From: Candidatus Haliotispira prima
Lineage (GTDB): Bacteria; Spirochaetota; Spirochaetia; SP-2023
DNA length: 64,000 bases
Assembly: GCA_029867005.1 (NCBI GenBank)
Contig: CP123443.1
Span: 2,232,001 to 2,296,000, forward strand
Direction: 5' to 3'
How positions within the stretch are numbered: the stretch's first letter is position 1; each line of letters begins with the position of its first letter. Of the stretch, positions 8,523 to 17,852 are shown in pieces. The notes beneath the pieces are model-generated. The model saw nothing but the letters and a program-made list of their open reading frames with translations. It was not told the DNA's origin and ran no database searches. Both the position numbers and the translations under genes were made by a program.

Positions 8523-10121
8523 ATGATTCAGCAAGGTTTTTGCAGGAAATTTGGGATTACATTTATGTTGCCGTCCCTATCTTCACTACCGGCATCGGCC
8601 GGAAGACGGTTTTGTCAGCCAGCAGCCATGCTGTTCAGCCTGATTCTGTTCCTTCCTTTCCTCCCCGCCCAAAATCAGCAAATTAAAGGTGCTGAAACTT
8701 TTAACGAAGACTTTCAACGCGTCCAAGGTGTGTTGCGATCCGTACCGAAACGCATTCTGCCCTCCGTGGTCCAACTCAATATTTCTGCTCTGAAAGAAAG
8801 CCCCGCCAATCCAAACTTTCTGTTCGATTTTTTCAACAATAAAGACAAGCAAGGGGTTCCCAAAGGGTTCCCGGAATCTATCCCGCGCAAGTATCGCTCA
8901 TCCGTGATGGGCTCCGGCGTGATTTTTCGCCAAGAAGACGGGGTATTCTACCTCGTGACCAACAACCATGTGGTCGAAGATGCCAACGAAATTGAAGTTC
9001 TCAGCCACAACGGGCGCAAATTCCCGGGCAAGCTTGTTGGTCGAGATGAGCGTGTAGATTTGGCCGTGCTTAGTTTTGAGACTAATGAAGAAGAGGCTAA
9101 GGCCCTAAAAATTGCCAAATTTGGGGACTCATCCACTCTGGAAGTCGGAGACTGGACCATGGCAATTGGCAGCCCCAACGGTTTTCAGTCTTCCGTCACC
9201 ATGGGTATTATCAGTTACATTGGCCGGCACAGCGACCCCGGACAGAATATCAACGACTTTATCCAGACCGACGCGGCAATCAACCACGGCAACTCGGGCG
9301 GCCCCTTGGTCAACATGCACGGGGAAGTGATCGGCATCAATACTTGGATTGCCTCCCAAAGTGGCTCTAACGCGGGCTTAGGCTTCGCTATTCCCATCAA
9401 CAACACCAAGTACATCATTGAATCATTCCTGAACGAGGGCAAAGTGCACTACGGCTGGCTCGGCATTGTGATGCAGGAATATAGTGCTATTCTAAACCAC
9501 ATCAGCCCGAATGTAGAGCGTGCCGTCCTCAGTGATTACGGTGTTTACGGCAAGAACGGTGTTTTTATTACCGGTATCTACGAGGAGTCTCCGGCCGCCA
9601 AAGCAGATCTCCGGCCCGGCGACTTCGTCACCGCAGTAGACGGTAAAAATATCAGCAGTATTCAGGAATTGACTTTCTCTATCGGCATTGTCCCGCCGGG
9701 CCGGAAAGCTCGTTTGACAGTACTGCGGGGTGAGAAGACGCAGGACATCAACGTAACTTTAGGCGAGCGAAAAGAGAAAGAGTTGCTGGATGCCGAGTCC
9801 CATCGCACTTGGCCCGGTCTGGAAGTTCTCCCCCTAAGTGCCGAGATGATTAACGCCATAAAGCAACTAAACTCGAACCTAAAGACCATCGACAGCGAGA
9901 ATCATAAGGAAGGGCTGTGGATACTGCGTATCATTCCCCGTTCGACCGGAGACATTATCGGTCTGCGGCAGCATGACGTGATTACCGAAATGAATGATAC
10001 TCCCGTCCGTACTCTCAAGGATTTTTATCGCATTCTCAACGAAGTTGGCCCGGATGGCGATCTTGTATACACCTTCCGGCACAAAGACAAAACTTCCAAA
10101 ACTTCCAAAATCAAGCAATGA
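8523..10121 (+). CDS. HtrA/DegP-like serine protease with two PDZ domains (copy 1)
   Basis: Envelope quality-control protease of 532 aa. A hydrophobic N-terminal segment (residues 34-48, AAMLFSLILFLPFLP) exports or anchors it. The trypsin-like domain carries the full triad: His149 in TNNHVV, Asp179 in ERVDLAVL and Ser258 in HGNSGGPLVN. Two PDZ domains follow (about residues 310-420, with GVFITGIYEESPAAKADLRP, and 430-525). The ATG at 8523 has AGGAG 6 bp upstream. The roughly 32 residues before the hydrophobic stretch are long for a signal peptide, so an internal start is possible. A second, closely similar gene follows at 11230 after a phosphoribosyltransferase gene. Confidence 0.92.
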   Translation: MIQQGFCRKFGITFMLPSLSSLPASAGRRFCQPAAMLFSLILFLPFLPAQNQQIKGAETFNEDFQRVQGVLRSVPKRILPSVVQLNISALKESPANPNFLFDFFNNKDKQGVPKGFPESIPRKYRSSVMGSGVIFRQEDGVFYLVTNNHVVEDANEIEVLSHNGRKFPGKLVGRDERVDLAVLSFETNEEEAKALKIAKFGDSSTLEVGDWTMAIGSPNGFQSSVTMGIISYIGRHSDPGQNINDFIQTDAAINHGNSGGPLVNMHGEVIGINTWIASQSGSNAGLGFAIPINNTKYIIESFLNEGKVHYGWLGIVMQEYSAILNHISPNVERAVLSDYGVYGKNGVFITGIYEESPAAKADLRPGDFVTAVDGKNISSIQELTFSIGIVPPGRKARLTVLRGEKTQDINVTLGERKEKELLDAESHRTWPGLEVLPLSAEMINAIKQLNSNLKTIDSENHKEGLWILRIIPRSTGDIIGLRQHDVITEMNDTPVRTLKDFYRILNEVGPDGDLVYTFRHKDKTSKTSKIKQ

Positions 10122-10189
10122 CGGGCAGCAGACCGGCGAAGTTATAGTGAAACCCAGGTAGAAATTGGCAGAAACCGGAATAGCGATAT

Positions 10190-10822
10190 ATGGTTACCAA
10201 AAAAATTGTTACAGACCCCATCACCTTGCGTAATAATGGTATCCGTATAGCCTACCAAATGTGGAAAGACGGCTTTATCCCCAGCATGATTTATGTGCCT
10301 TTGCGAGGTGGAGCCGGCTTGGGCAATATTATCAGCGAGGTGTTTAAGCTCCTGCTGCCGGAAGCCCCGTCTATGTATTGCGCCGTAGTTGCCCATAGCT
10401 ACCAGGGCTTTGGCTCTCAATCTTCCATCAACATTGACGGCTGGACAACCACACCGGAGAACATCCGCCCGGTGGACCGTGTTCTGTTAGTCGACGACAT
10501 ATATGACAGCGGGAAAAGTGCCAACTACCTGTGGGACCTGATTCTCAAATATAACAAACATCCGGAAAATTTCCGTTTGGCCGTTCACGATTACAAAGAA
10601 TTTACCTACCGCGAACCCTTGCCTAAAGTGCCGGACTACTGGGCCGTCCATCACAGGATAGAAAACGAAGAGGACGATTTTTGGATACACTATAGTTCTC
10701 ATGAACTCTACGGATTGACAATGGAGGAGCGGCAAGAGCATTACTACAAGGATGATCCGACTTTGCAAAATATCATGGAAGAAATTTTTCGCTGCGGCGG
10801 TAGCCGAAGCTCTCCGATTTAA
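10190..10822 (+). CDS. Purine phosphoribosyltransferase-like protein
   Basis: A 210-aa type I phosphoribosyltransferase. The PRPP-binding loop is seen as RVLLVDDIYDSGKSANYL (about residues 96-113), with an upstream YVPLRGGAGLGN segment for pyrophosphate binding and a late PDYWAVHHRIENEEDDFWIH that resembles the base-hood region of hypoxanthine/xanthine-guanine enzymes. Most likely salvages a purine base, but the base specificity is not readable, and a regulatory PRTase is possible. Only a weak ribosome site precedes the ATG. It lies in the same direction between the two htrA copies, 68 bp after the first. Confidence 0.75.
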   Translation: MVTKKIVTDPITLRNNGIRIAYQMWKDGFIPSMIYVPLRGGAGLGNIISEVFKLLLPEAPSMYCAVVAHSYQGFGSQSSINIDGWTTTPENIRPVDRVLLVDDIYDSGKSANYLWDLILKYNKHPENFRLAVHDYKEFTYREPLPKVPDYWAVHHRIENEEDDFWIHYSSHELYGLTMEERQEHYYKDDPTLQNIMEEIFRCGGSRSSPI

Positions 10823-11229
10823 GATGTGATTCTGAGGCAGATACAATTCTGAGGGGGAAAGGTCTTGGCACCCACATTCCCGGAAACCGGCCCGGAAAAA
10901 GCTATTGCCTTCACTGCTGTATCCCGGAGAGTACTCTTTTCAACAAAATCTGCCGACAAAATTTGTTGCACCAAATGATTTTGCCCTCGGCATCATCCGG
11001 TAGAATCATTTCATACAGCTAAAGCGCATCTCAGCTCCGCAACCAAGGCCGGTGGTCAACTCCGAGCCAAACAGAAACACTTCCCAAGCTTTTTTGTAAG
11101 AAAAATGAATTGGCCGGAATAATCAAACAATTTTTGGGGTCTTCCGGCAAAAAAAGCTTTTTCCGGCAAGGATTTTTGGTTAAGTTTAGCATGCAGTCGA
11201 GACGGCAACGATCAGGAGGTTCAGGAAAG
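10823..11229. other. Gene-free interval before htrA copy 2
   Basis: About 400 bp without a credible gene. Around 11142-11166 two TTCCGGCAA copies flank AAAAAAGCTTTTT, which contains a perfect AAAAAGCTTTTT palindrome. This could be a weak bidirectional hairpin or a regulatory site, but no clear promoter pair was identified. Confidence 0.35.
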
Positions 11230-12774
11230 ATGAAATACAAAAAGCATTCTGCTTTATTTTTAATCGTATTTTTTAGTGTGTTGGGTGGCTATGCACTCAG
11301 TTACGCAAACTTCTCCAGGAAGGCACCGGAAAACCTGGTAGGGAAAAATGGGGTATATGCCAAAGAGCGCACGGATGAATCCGTGCTCAACGATATGAGT
11401 TTTGCCCAACTGCAAGAAGTCTTTCGCGCAGTGCCTTCCAAGGTACTGCCCAGCGTAGTCCAGATCAATGTCTCTTCCGTGGAAGAAGCCCCCGCCCTGG
11501 ACACACCCCTGTTCCGTTTCTTTGGTCAACCCGACGGCGAAGGTCCGAAGCAGGAATTCCAACGCAGGGGTCAGGGGTCAGGCTCCATCATCAAGAAGGA
11601 AGGCCAAACCTATTACGTTCTGACCAATAATCATGTCGTAAATAATGCGGGAGAAATAGAAGTAACAACGTATGATGAGCAGAAATTTCCCGCTGAACTC
11701 GTAGGCAAGGACGGTCGTGTCGACTTGGCCATTATTAAGTTTGAAGCCGAAAAAGAGCTGGACAATTGGAATATGGCCGAATTGGGGAATTCATCCGATT
11801 TACAAATTGGCGATATGGTCATGGCTATCGGCAGCCCGGACGGCCTGCAATCGACCGTGACTCAGGGGATTGTCAGCTATATGGGCCGCCGTGGCGGCCC
11901 CGGCGGCAATATCAACGACTTTATCCAGACAGATGCCTCCATCAACAGGGGCAACTCTGGTGGTCCCTTGGTCAACATGAGCGGCCAGGTCATCGGAATC
12001 AACACCTGGATTGCCTCGTCGAGCGGCAGCAGTGCCGGACTTGGCTTTGCCATCCCGATCGACAACGCCAAATTCGTTATCGAATCCTTTTTGGAAAACG
12101 GGAAGCTCAGCTACGGCTGGCTCGGTGTCTCCGTACCGGAGTATCGGGAACTCGTAGAACAATTGGGCAGTGAGATCGCCAAAGAAGTATTCGGCCCGAT
12201 GGGTGTTTATAGTAAGAAGGGTTCCTTTGTCTCTGCTGTGTACAGCAACTCTCCTGCGGACAAGGCGGGTCTCTTGCCCGGCGATTACATTATAGAGCTA
12301 AACGGTGAACCAATCAGCTCTTCAGGCGAATTAACCTTTGTCGTAGGCATGCTGCGGCCCAACCAAAAGATCAACATGGTGCTGATTCGCAACGGCAAAC
12401 AGCGTTCAATCAACGTGACCTTAGGCGAACGCTTACCCGAAGACAAACTGAATGAAGACTTAGACAAAAACTGGCCGGGTATTTCTGTTTTGCCGCTGAG
12501 CAAGAACATTAACAAACAATTGAAAAGAGTTTCCAACGGCCGCCTGAGCAGCGATGAGAATTCCGGTCTGCTGGTGCTCAATGTAAGACCGGAGTCCGCT
12601 TTACAAATTGTCGGCATCCGGAAAGGGGACGTCATTACCGAAATCAATGGCAAAAAGGTAGTCAACCTAACGGATTTCTACCGCGAGCTGAGCAAAAACA
12701 ACGCAAAAAATACGATATTCACCTACAAGCGTAAGGGCTATGAACTGGAGACACCCAAAATTAAGCTGAAGTAA
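11230..12774 (+). CDS. HtrA/DegP-like serine protease with two PDZ domains (copy 2)
   Basis: Periplasmic or membrane-tethered protease/chaperone of 514 aa. The chosen ATG has AGGAGG 10 bp upstream and gives a normal signal segment (ALFLIVFFSVLGGYALSYA). An upstream TTG at 11110 would add 40 polar residues. The triad is intact: His135 (TNNHVV), Asp165 (GRVDLAII), Ser243 (NRGNSGGPLVN). PDZ domains occupy roughly 290-400 (SPADKAGLLPGDYI) and 415-510 (VRPESALQIVGIRKGDVI). It closely parallels the copy at 8523 across the protease core and differs in the N-terminus and linkers, so the two probably arose by local duplication and may handle different substrates or stresses. Confidence 0.93.
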   Translation: MKYKKHSALFLIVFFSVLGGYALSYANFSRKAPENLVGKNGVYAKERTDESVLNDMSFAQLQEVFRAVPSKVLPSVVQINVSSVEEAPALDTPLFRFFGQPDGEGPKQEFQRRGQGSGSIIKKEGQTYYVLTNNHVVNNAGEIEVTTYDEQKFPAELVGKDGRVDLAIIKFEAEKELDNWNMAELGNSSDLQIGDMVMAIGSPDGLQSTVTQGIVSYMGRRGGPGGNINDFIQTDASINRGNSGGPLVNMSGQVIGINTWIASSSGSSAGLGFAIPIDNAKFVIESFLENGKLSYGWLGVSVPEYRELVEQLGSEIAKEVFGPMGVYSKKGSFVSAVYSNSPADKAGLLPGDYIIELNGEPISSSGELTFVVGMLRPNQKINMVLIRNGKQRSINVTLGERLPEDKLNEDLDKNWPGISVLPLSKNINKQLKRVSNGRLSSDENSGLLVLNVRPESALQIVGIRKGDVITEINGKKVVNLTDFYRELSKNNAKNTIFTYKRKGYELETPKIKLK

Positions 12775-12885
12775 TTTTACGGAAAGGGACGGAAAGGGGT
12801 AGAAATTCCGGCGCAGGATAGGGGCCCGGCATAGGACTGAGATACAGGACTGAAAGGGCGGCACTGCGCCGGCCGGCTGTCTTTC

Positions 12886-13923
12886 CTACGCCCGACTTCT
12901 GTCCTTTCCCTCTCGGCCCCTCTCCAAGTCCGCCTTTGCTTCCTGCCACAAGGCTTCCATCTCTTCTAAACTGCTCTCATGCACGGAACGTTGCTGCCCG
13001 GCCAACCGCTGCTCAATATGCTGAAAACGCTGACGGAATTTCTCGCAGCTGCGCGCCAATGCCAATTCGGGATTAAAGTCATGGACACGGGCCAAATTTA
13101 CAACACTGAAGAGCAAATCTCCAAGCTCTTCTTCTGATTGTTCCCGCAGTTTGTCGGTCTCCTCATTCACCCCAATAGCCTCTCCCCGGGTATTTGGGGC
13201 CTGCTGAGCCTGCCGGGCCTGTCCGACACCGGGAAGCTTATCCTGCTCCTGGCGCACAAGTGCTTCGCGAAATTCGTCCAATTCCTCCATAATTTTGCCG
13301 CTAATGTCTTGGGTAGCCGTTGCTGCAGGCCAGTCAAAACCGGCTTTTGCCGCCCTTTTTTGTAATTTCAGAGCGTATAAGAGTCCCGCTTGTCCGGCGT
13401 TTACGCCGGACAGTAGCGATTTCCGGCCTGTCTTCTCGGCTTCTTTGACTTTTTGCCAGTTACCCAACGCCTCTTCTGCATTAGCCGCTGTCGCTTGGCC
13501 GAAGACATGGGGATGACGATTCACCAGTTTCGTACACAGATCTTCCAGCACCGCATGGAGAAAATGATCCGAATTAAAGTTGGGAAGGTCCGGCAACTCG
13601 TTTTGCCAATCTTCCCCGGCTCCACTGTCTCCACTTGCGCCCTTTTCAGTGTTTCCGATGCTGTTGGCAATATCGCACAGCAACAAAATATTGAGCAGCA
13701 AATCCCCCAACTCTTCCTGTAGGTGCGGCAAATCCCTCCGATTGACTGTGTCCAGAGCTTCCCAACATTCTTCCAGCAGACAGGAACGCATACTCTCTAA
13801 AGTCTGAGCACGGTCCCAGGGGCAACCTCCCCTGCCCCGCAAACGAGCTACGATATCCAGCAATCGGCGAAACCGAGATTCCAAAGATTCCGGCCCTAAA
13901 GGGGCATTCTGTTCTGTATCCAT
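12886..13923 (-). CDS. mazG: Nucleoside triphosphate pyrophosphohydrolase MazG
   Basis: Hydrolyses (d)NTPs to the monophosphate and pyrophosphate, a housecleaning function. Two tandem MazG all-alpha domains are visible. The first has GGCPWDRAQTLESMRSCLLE with metal-binding ECWEAL and EELGDLLLN. The second has ISGKIMEELDEFREAL and EEELGDLLFSVVNLAR. The ATG at 13923 gives MDTEQNAPLG just ahead of domain 1; the frame is open to 14016 but those residues do not look family-like. The linker around residues 225-265 is enriched in Gln/Ala and longer than usual. A short palindrome lies inside the gene. Transcribed toward htrA copy 2, with about 110 bp between the two stops. Confidence 0.92.
   Translation of the reverse strand: MDTEQNAPLGPESLESRFRRLLDIVARLRGRGGCPWDRAQTLESMRSCLLEECWEALDTVNRRDLPHLQEELGDLLLNILLLCDIANSIGNTEKGASGDSGAGEDWQNELPDLPNFNSDHFLHAVLEDLCTKLVNRHPHVFGQATAANAEEALGNWQKVKEAEKTGRKSLLSGVNAGQAGLLYALKLQKRAAKAGFDWPAATATQDISGKIMEELDEFREALVRQEQDKLPGVGQARQAQQAPNTRGEAIGVNEETDKLREQSEEELGDLLFSVVNLARVHDFNPELALARSCEKFRQRFQHIEQRLAGQQRSVHESSLEEMEALWQEAKADLERGREGKDRSRA
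13391..13412. repeat. Perfect inverted repeat inside mazG
   Basis: TGTCCGGCGT and ACGCCGGACA with a 2-bp spacer form a perfect 10-bp-arm palindrome in the coding sequence, in the segment after the first MazG domain (peptide LSGVNAGQA). Confidence 0.6.
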
Positions 13924-14174
13924 AATGACATTCTCAATATACTTTGATACTTGGCGAGCAGCAGGCCCAACGGCGATTGGTAAGAAAATGGGTAAGCAAT
14001 GACGAGGAACGGGCAATGAAAAATGCCTCGAAAGACACCAAAGACAATTGGGAACGGCCCCACCTAAACGAAATACGAAGTGCTTTAGGCTTCATCTCCT
14101 GCAAAAATGCAAGCATGGGATTCGACAAAAATCCCCCTGCCAGAATTGGAAAAGTTAGGGAAAAACAGGGATCA

Positions 14175-14615
14175 ATGCAAGACCGACAAAGTATTCGCTT
14201 TATTTTGAGTTTTCAATTTAGCAGGTTCCTGCTGAGACTCTTGTTGCCCGCCATGTTTGCCGGTGCCCTGCTCCCTTCCTGCACGGACATTACCCCGAGT
14301 AGTTATGAGGTGCGCAATACAATCTGGGAGGGGACAGACCCGGTTTCCGGAGACTTGATCCGCATCCAATTCTACATCGATGCTCTGGATGTTCAGCATG
14401 GCAAAAATACCTACGCCTCAATATCGACCTACAACTATAACACCGGCGACTTTCAAGGCAGTATTTCCATCGAAAAGTTTATCTATCTGGATGCTTCAGT
14501 CGAAGATGTGATCTGGCTGTTTACTGTGGCTCAAAATACCAATACACTCACTGCTGGAATTTTTAGTAATTCAGATAAAATACGCTATCAAGTCTTGTTT
14601 ACCAGACAGAGCTGA
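14175..14615 (+). CDS. Small predicted lipoprotein
   Basis: A 146-aa product with a bacterial lipoprotein signal: basic start, hydrophobic stretch FLLRLLLPAMFAGALLP and lipobox LLPSC (Cys at about residue 36). The mature part is short, beta-rich looking (IRIQFYIDALDV, TYASISTYNYNTGDFQG, IRYQVLFTRQS) and not recognised. It might be a small calycin-like or beta-sandwich lipoprotein. The frame is open from 13944, but the ATG at 14175 has AGGGA just upstream and starts the signal peptide sensibly. It is divergent from mazG. Confidence 0.7.
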   Translation: MQDRQSIRFILSFQFSRFLLRLLLPAMFAGALLPSCTDITPSSYEVRNTIWEGTDPVSGDLIRIQFYIDALDVQHGKNTYASISTYNYNTGDFQGSISIEKFIYLDASVEDVIWLFTVAQNTNTLTAGIFSNSDKIRYQVLFTRQS

Positions 14616-14753
14616 AGATTTCTCCGCACCTGCTATTTTCCGATATGAGCTTTTTTACCCATTATAATTTTATATAAATATTTATATACTAACCTTAGAA
14701 GATATAATAATTTAAATTATATGTTTATGTCCCTGCCGGGAATGTTGAATTAT

Positions 14754-14782
14754 TTTACTCTTTTTGCTATTTCTGCTATAAA
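14754..14782 (+). promoter_or_regulatory. Candidate promoter of prs
   Basis: TTTACT (14754-14759), a 17-bp spacer, then TATAAA (14777-14782, 5 of 6 consensus). The predicted start is near 14789, leaving a leader of about 37 nt with AAGGAG before the prs ATG. Confidence 0.5.
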
Positions 14783-14825
14783 CTCCGCATAATTTTGTCT
14801 AAGCTGACAACACAAGGAGCTCACG

Positions 14826-15944
14826 ATGGAGCACGAACTTTCTCTCGCATTGGTCGCCTGTCCCGGCGGAGCCGCCTTTGCCGAAAAAATCGATCGGTAT
14901 CTATATTCTCGTTACACCAACGCGAAGCTGACAGGTACCATCAATCCCCAAAGTTTTTTGGTTCCCTGCCGGCACACAGTCTTTGCTAATGGTGAAATCA
15001 AAGCTGAAGTCGGCACATCTATTCGCGGTAAACATGTCTTTATTATTCAGGATGTTACCAACAGCCAACCCATTGAGCTCAACGGTACGAAACAACGATT
15101 CTCGATTAATGACAATCTGTTGTCTCTGTTTGTGACGCTGGATGCCGTGCGCAGCAGTGGCGCGGAACGGGTTTCCCTGATTTTGCCGTACTTCCCCTAC
15201 AGCCGACAACATGTACGCAAGGGGCGGGAAGGGCTGACTGCGGCCCGAATTTCGCGCCAGCTTGAAGATCTGGGTGCGGACCGCATTATCACCTTGGATA
15301 TCCATTGCAAAGAAATTGAAAACGCCTTCCGTAAAACGAACTTGGAGGACTTACATGCCTCCTATCAGATCCTCCGCGAGCTGTTGTACAAGGTAAAGCG
15401 CAAAGATTTGATGATCGTCTCCCCTGATGTCGGTGGTTTAGGACGCAACCGCTTTTTTGCCAACGCACTGGGCTGTCGTCTCGGTGCAATTTATAAAGAG
15501 CGCGACTATGGCCGCACGTCAAATAATGCTGAGGACAATAATATCATTAATATGCGTTTGCTTGGAAATGTGGACAAAGCTACCGTATTTATTGCGGACG
15601 ATATTCTCGGCACCGGTGGCACTATGATTAAAGCCATGTCGACCATTAAAGAACACGGGGCCAAGGATATTTTGTTGGGGATTTCTTTGCCCTTATTCAA
15701 CGGAAATGCCATTGAACATTTTGACCGAGCCTATGATGATGGTCTATTCTCCTATTTAATCGGTACAAACGGGGTCATGCTGCCTCCCGAGGTTTTGACT
15801 AAACCTTGGTTTATTGAGGCCGATGTCTCAAAGTTCTTTGGCCAGGTCATCGACCGCATCTACCACAACCATTCTGTCACTGACCTGTTGGACAACCGCA
15901 AAATGATTTCACGATTGTTTTCGCGGCATCCGAACTTGGAGTAG
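14826..15944 (+). CDS. prs: Ribose-phosphate pyrophosphokinase
   Basis: Makes PRPP from ribose-5-phosphate and ATP, feeding nucleotide, histidine and tryptophan synthesis. The 372-aa protein has the two-PRTase-domain layout: LILPYFPYSRQHVRKGRE is the ATP-binding flexible loop region, ARISRQLEDLGADRIITLDI and the His in DIHCKEIENAF follow, and the PRPP loop appears as VFIADDILGTGGTMIKAM. It is about 55 residues longer than the usual bacterial enzyme, mainly from insertions in the middle and a C-terminal tail. The canonical DMIDTGGT loop is DDILGTGGT here, so it is a divergent branch. AAGGAG lies 6 bp before the ATG. Confidence 0.88.
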   Translation: MEHELSLALVACPGGAAFAEKIDRYLYSRYTNAKLTGTINPQSFLVPCRHTVFANGEIKAEVGTSIRGKHVFIIQDVTNSQPIELNGTKQRFSINDNLLSLFVTLDAVRSSGAERVSLILPYFPYSRQHVRKGREGLTAARISRQLEDLGADRIITLDIHCKEIENAFRKTNLEDLHASYQILRELLYKVKRKDLMIVSPDVGGLGRNRFFANALGCRLGAIYKERDYGRTSNNAEDNNIINMRLLGNVDKATVFIADDILGTGGTMIKAMSTIKEHGAKDILLGISLPLFNGNAIEHFDRAYDDGLFSYLIGTNGVMLPPEVLTKPWFIEADVSKFFGQVIDRIYHNHSVTDLLDNRKMISRLFSRHPNLE

Positions 15945-16033
15945 GAAGACTAATTCTACAAAAGGCATATTTGGCCAAAATGATTGTTGCAGTAACCCCT
16001 GTTATGACAATTTCACTTTGCGTTGATAGTTAC

Positions 16034-16107
16034 GACCTGAAGGCCAAGATTTCGAGGGCTTTCAGGTCTACGGACAGCCGAACGGGAGTCTCTTTTGATC
16101 TTGGCCT
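16034..16107 (+). promoter_or_regulatory. Leader of the sugar kinase with two competing pairings
   Basis: A hairpin joins GACCTGAA (16034-16041) to TTCAGGTC (16061-16068), with extra inner pairing. Its left side also contains AGGCCAAGAT (16041-16050), the exact complement of ATCTTGGCCT at 16098-16107, which overlaps the kinase start codon. The two pairings cannot coexist, so the leader could switch between an open and a closed start. This is inferred from base complementarity only. Confidence 0.35.
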
Positions 16108-17642
16108 GTGACATTGGCAGCACCCACACAAAAGTGGCCTTGCTGCGCAATCCCAAAGAAGAGACCGAAACGGAAACCAAGGGAACGAAGACTAACAAAC
16201 AGGAACGGCGAATCCCGGAAAACAATGTTATTTACATCAGCTACCGCAAGTATTTACCGCTGGAACAGCAAGACGGTGAAACCTTGCGGGCCCTGCTTTC
16301 CGAAATTGGCCAAGTTCTGGAACAGAAGGCAAAGGGCCGGACAATTGAAGCTTGGAGTTTTTCCGGGCACGGACCCAGCCTGATTGCCATAGACCGGAAC
16401 GGTCGCGCCATTTCCGGCAACCGAAACCCGATTCACCGCACGGCTCCCGAAATCGACCGATTCCGTTGTGGCAGCTCTTTTTATCTGCCGCTGGCCCGTG
16501 CTCTGTGGGCCGGACTTGACGAAGAGCAGCGCAAGTCCGTCGCCTCCATACTGCCACCATCCAACTATGTCAGTTTTTTACTGACCGGTCGGACTGTCAT
16601 CCCCATTCCCGAACACTACGAAAAATTCTACTGGCATTCTCCCAATAAAGACGGACACCACCGGGTACACAGCCCGAAAACGCAGGATTACCACGAGATG
16701 GACAGCCAATTCCTGCACCTGCTGCCCGAGCTGGCTCCCTTCTGCGATACAGTAGGCGAGATTCAGGCGGGAGCCCTGTCCGATTTTGGCCTGCCGCCGG
16801 CCTCGCAGGGCACCCCCGTATTTTGTCCGGGCGTTGATTTTTTTGTCGGCGAAGCCGGGCTCAGCTACTGTGCCTCCACCCTGCTGCGCAATCGCACCGG
16901 AACTTCAGAAGGTTTCAATCTCCTTTTGCCTGAATATACCCCCGAAGTGATGCAAAGCAAACTGAAGCAAATGACATTCCCGCCCGGCTATTTCCTCAAC
17001 TATCATGTTATCAGCAAGGGTGCCTTGCTCTCTTATGTCAGGGAAGGCAGCGGCGAGTTATTTGGCAAGCTGTTTGGACTTTGGCAGAGCCACCGGCCCC
17101 GGCACCCCCACCCGGCAGAAGCTCCGGATATATCAAATACACTGTATTGCGCTTCTCTCGAACGTACTCAAAAAAATATTATGTTGCAAGATATTCTTCT
17201 GAACGCTTCCCCCGCTGAACTAAAGAGAGCCAATCAGTTTGCACACACCTTTGCCTCCGGTTCGAGGCCCTGCTCCGAATTTCTCCAAATATTGGAAAGG
17301 GAACTACACCGGAGCAGCTTTGAGCAACTCGGTCTATACACACTCCAGTTGCTGGTTCGGTATTTCATCATGCACTGTGAAACAATCTACTCTCTGCATC
17401 GAAAATTCACCGGCTCCATTATGGAGCATGAGAAAGAAACCTTGCTCTCAGGGAGTCAGGCCTACTACCCCGGCTGGCTGGCCTGGAAGGCCCGACACAG
17501 CGGAATTGCCATTCATGTTCCAAGCATTTGCGATGCAGAATTCATTGGGGCTGCGGCCATTTGTTTTCACAAGCTGGGCTACTTTCCATCCATTAAACTT
17601 GCCAGCAAACACTTACTCAGAATATCTCAGGTATATGCCTGA
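16095..17642 (+). CDS. FGGY-family carbohydrate kinase
   Basis: A 515-aa sugar kinase that phosphorylates a sugar or polyol with ATP. The N-terminus ILACDIGSTHTKVALL is the phosphate-1 motif of the FGGY/ASKHA fold. FSGHGPSLIAIDRNG matches the family's sugar-side segment, and RNRTGTSEGFNLL resembles the conserved GTS of xylulokinases. The C-terminal ATPase half includes GSQAYYPGWLAWKARH and a final alpha segment. There is no ATG: TTG at 16095 with GGGAG 5 bp upstream is the best start. The substrate is not readable; xylulose, ribulose, gluconate or glycerol are all possible. A strong terminator follows. Confidence 0.8.
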   Translation: MILACDIGSTHTKVALLRNPKEETETETKGTKTNKQERRIPENNVIYISYRKYLPLEQQDGETLRALLSEIGQVLEQKAKGRTIEAWSFSGHGPSLIAIDRNGRAISGNRNPIHRTAPEIDRFRCGSSFYLPLARALWAGLDEEQRKSVASILPPSNYVSFLLTGRTVIPIPEHYEKFYWHSPNKDGHHRVHSPKTQDYHEMDSQFLHLLPELAPFCDTVGEIQAGALSDFGLPPASQGTPVFCPGVDFFVGEAGLSYCASTLLRNRTGTSEGFNLLLPEYTPEVMQSKLKQMTFPPGYFLNYHVISKGALLSYVREGSGELFGKLFGLWQSHRPRHPHPAEAPDISNTLYCASLERTQKNIMLQDILLNASPAELKRANQFAHTFASGSRPCSEFLQILERELHRSSFEQLGLYTLQLLVRYFIMHCETIYSLHRKFTGSIMEHEKETLLSGSQAYYPGWLAWKARHSGIAIHVPSICDAEFIGAAAICFHKLGYFPSIKLASKHLLRISQVYA

Positions 17643-17852
17643 TATTCAAAAGATCAATGTAGCCATTCTAAAATAGAACCACAGGTATTTGCAATGTAGT
17701 CTACAGTTTTGTCTTCTTCTGATGATTCCGGAACTTGTTATTATAAATTGTTACATATACTGTAAATATAGACCATCTTTTTTTGTTAATTATATTTCCG
17801 GGTTTTATTTAGATTGAGCTACATTCCCAACCACAGAAATAGCGGATGGCAG

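Noticed and set aside
16034..16068. The kinase leader hairpin as an ordinary intrinsic terminator
   Set aside because: There is no T tract after the stem, and it lies only about 26 bp before the start codon.
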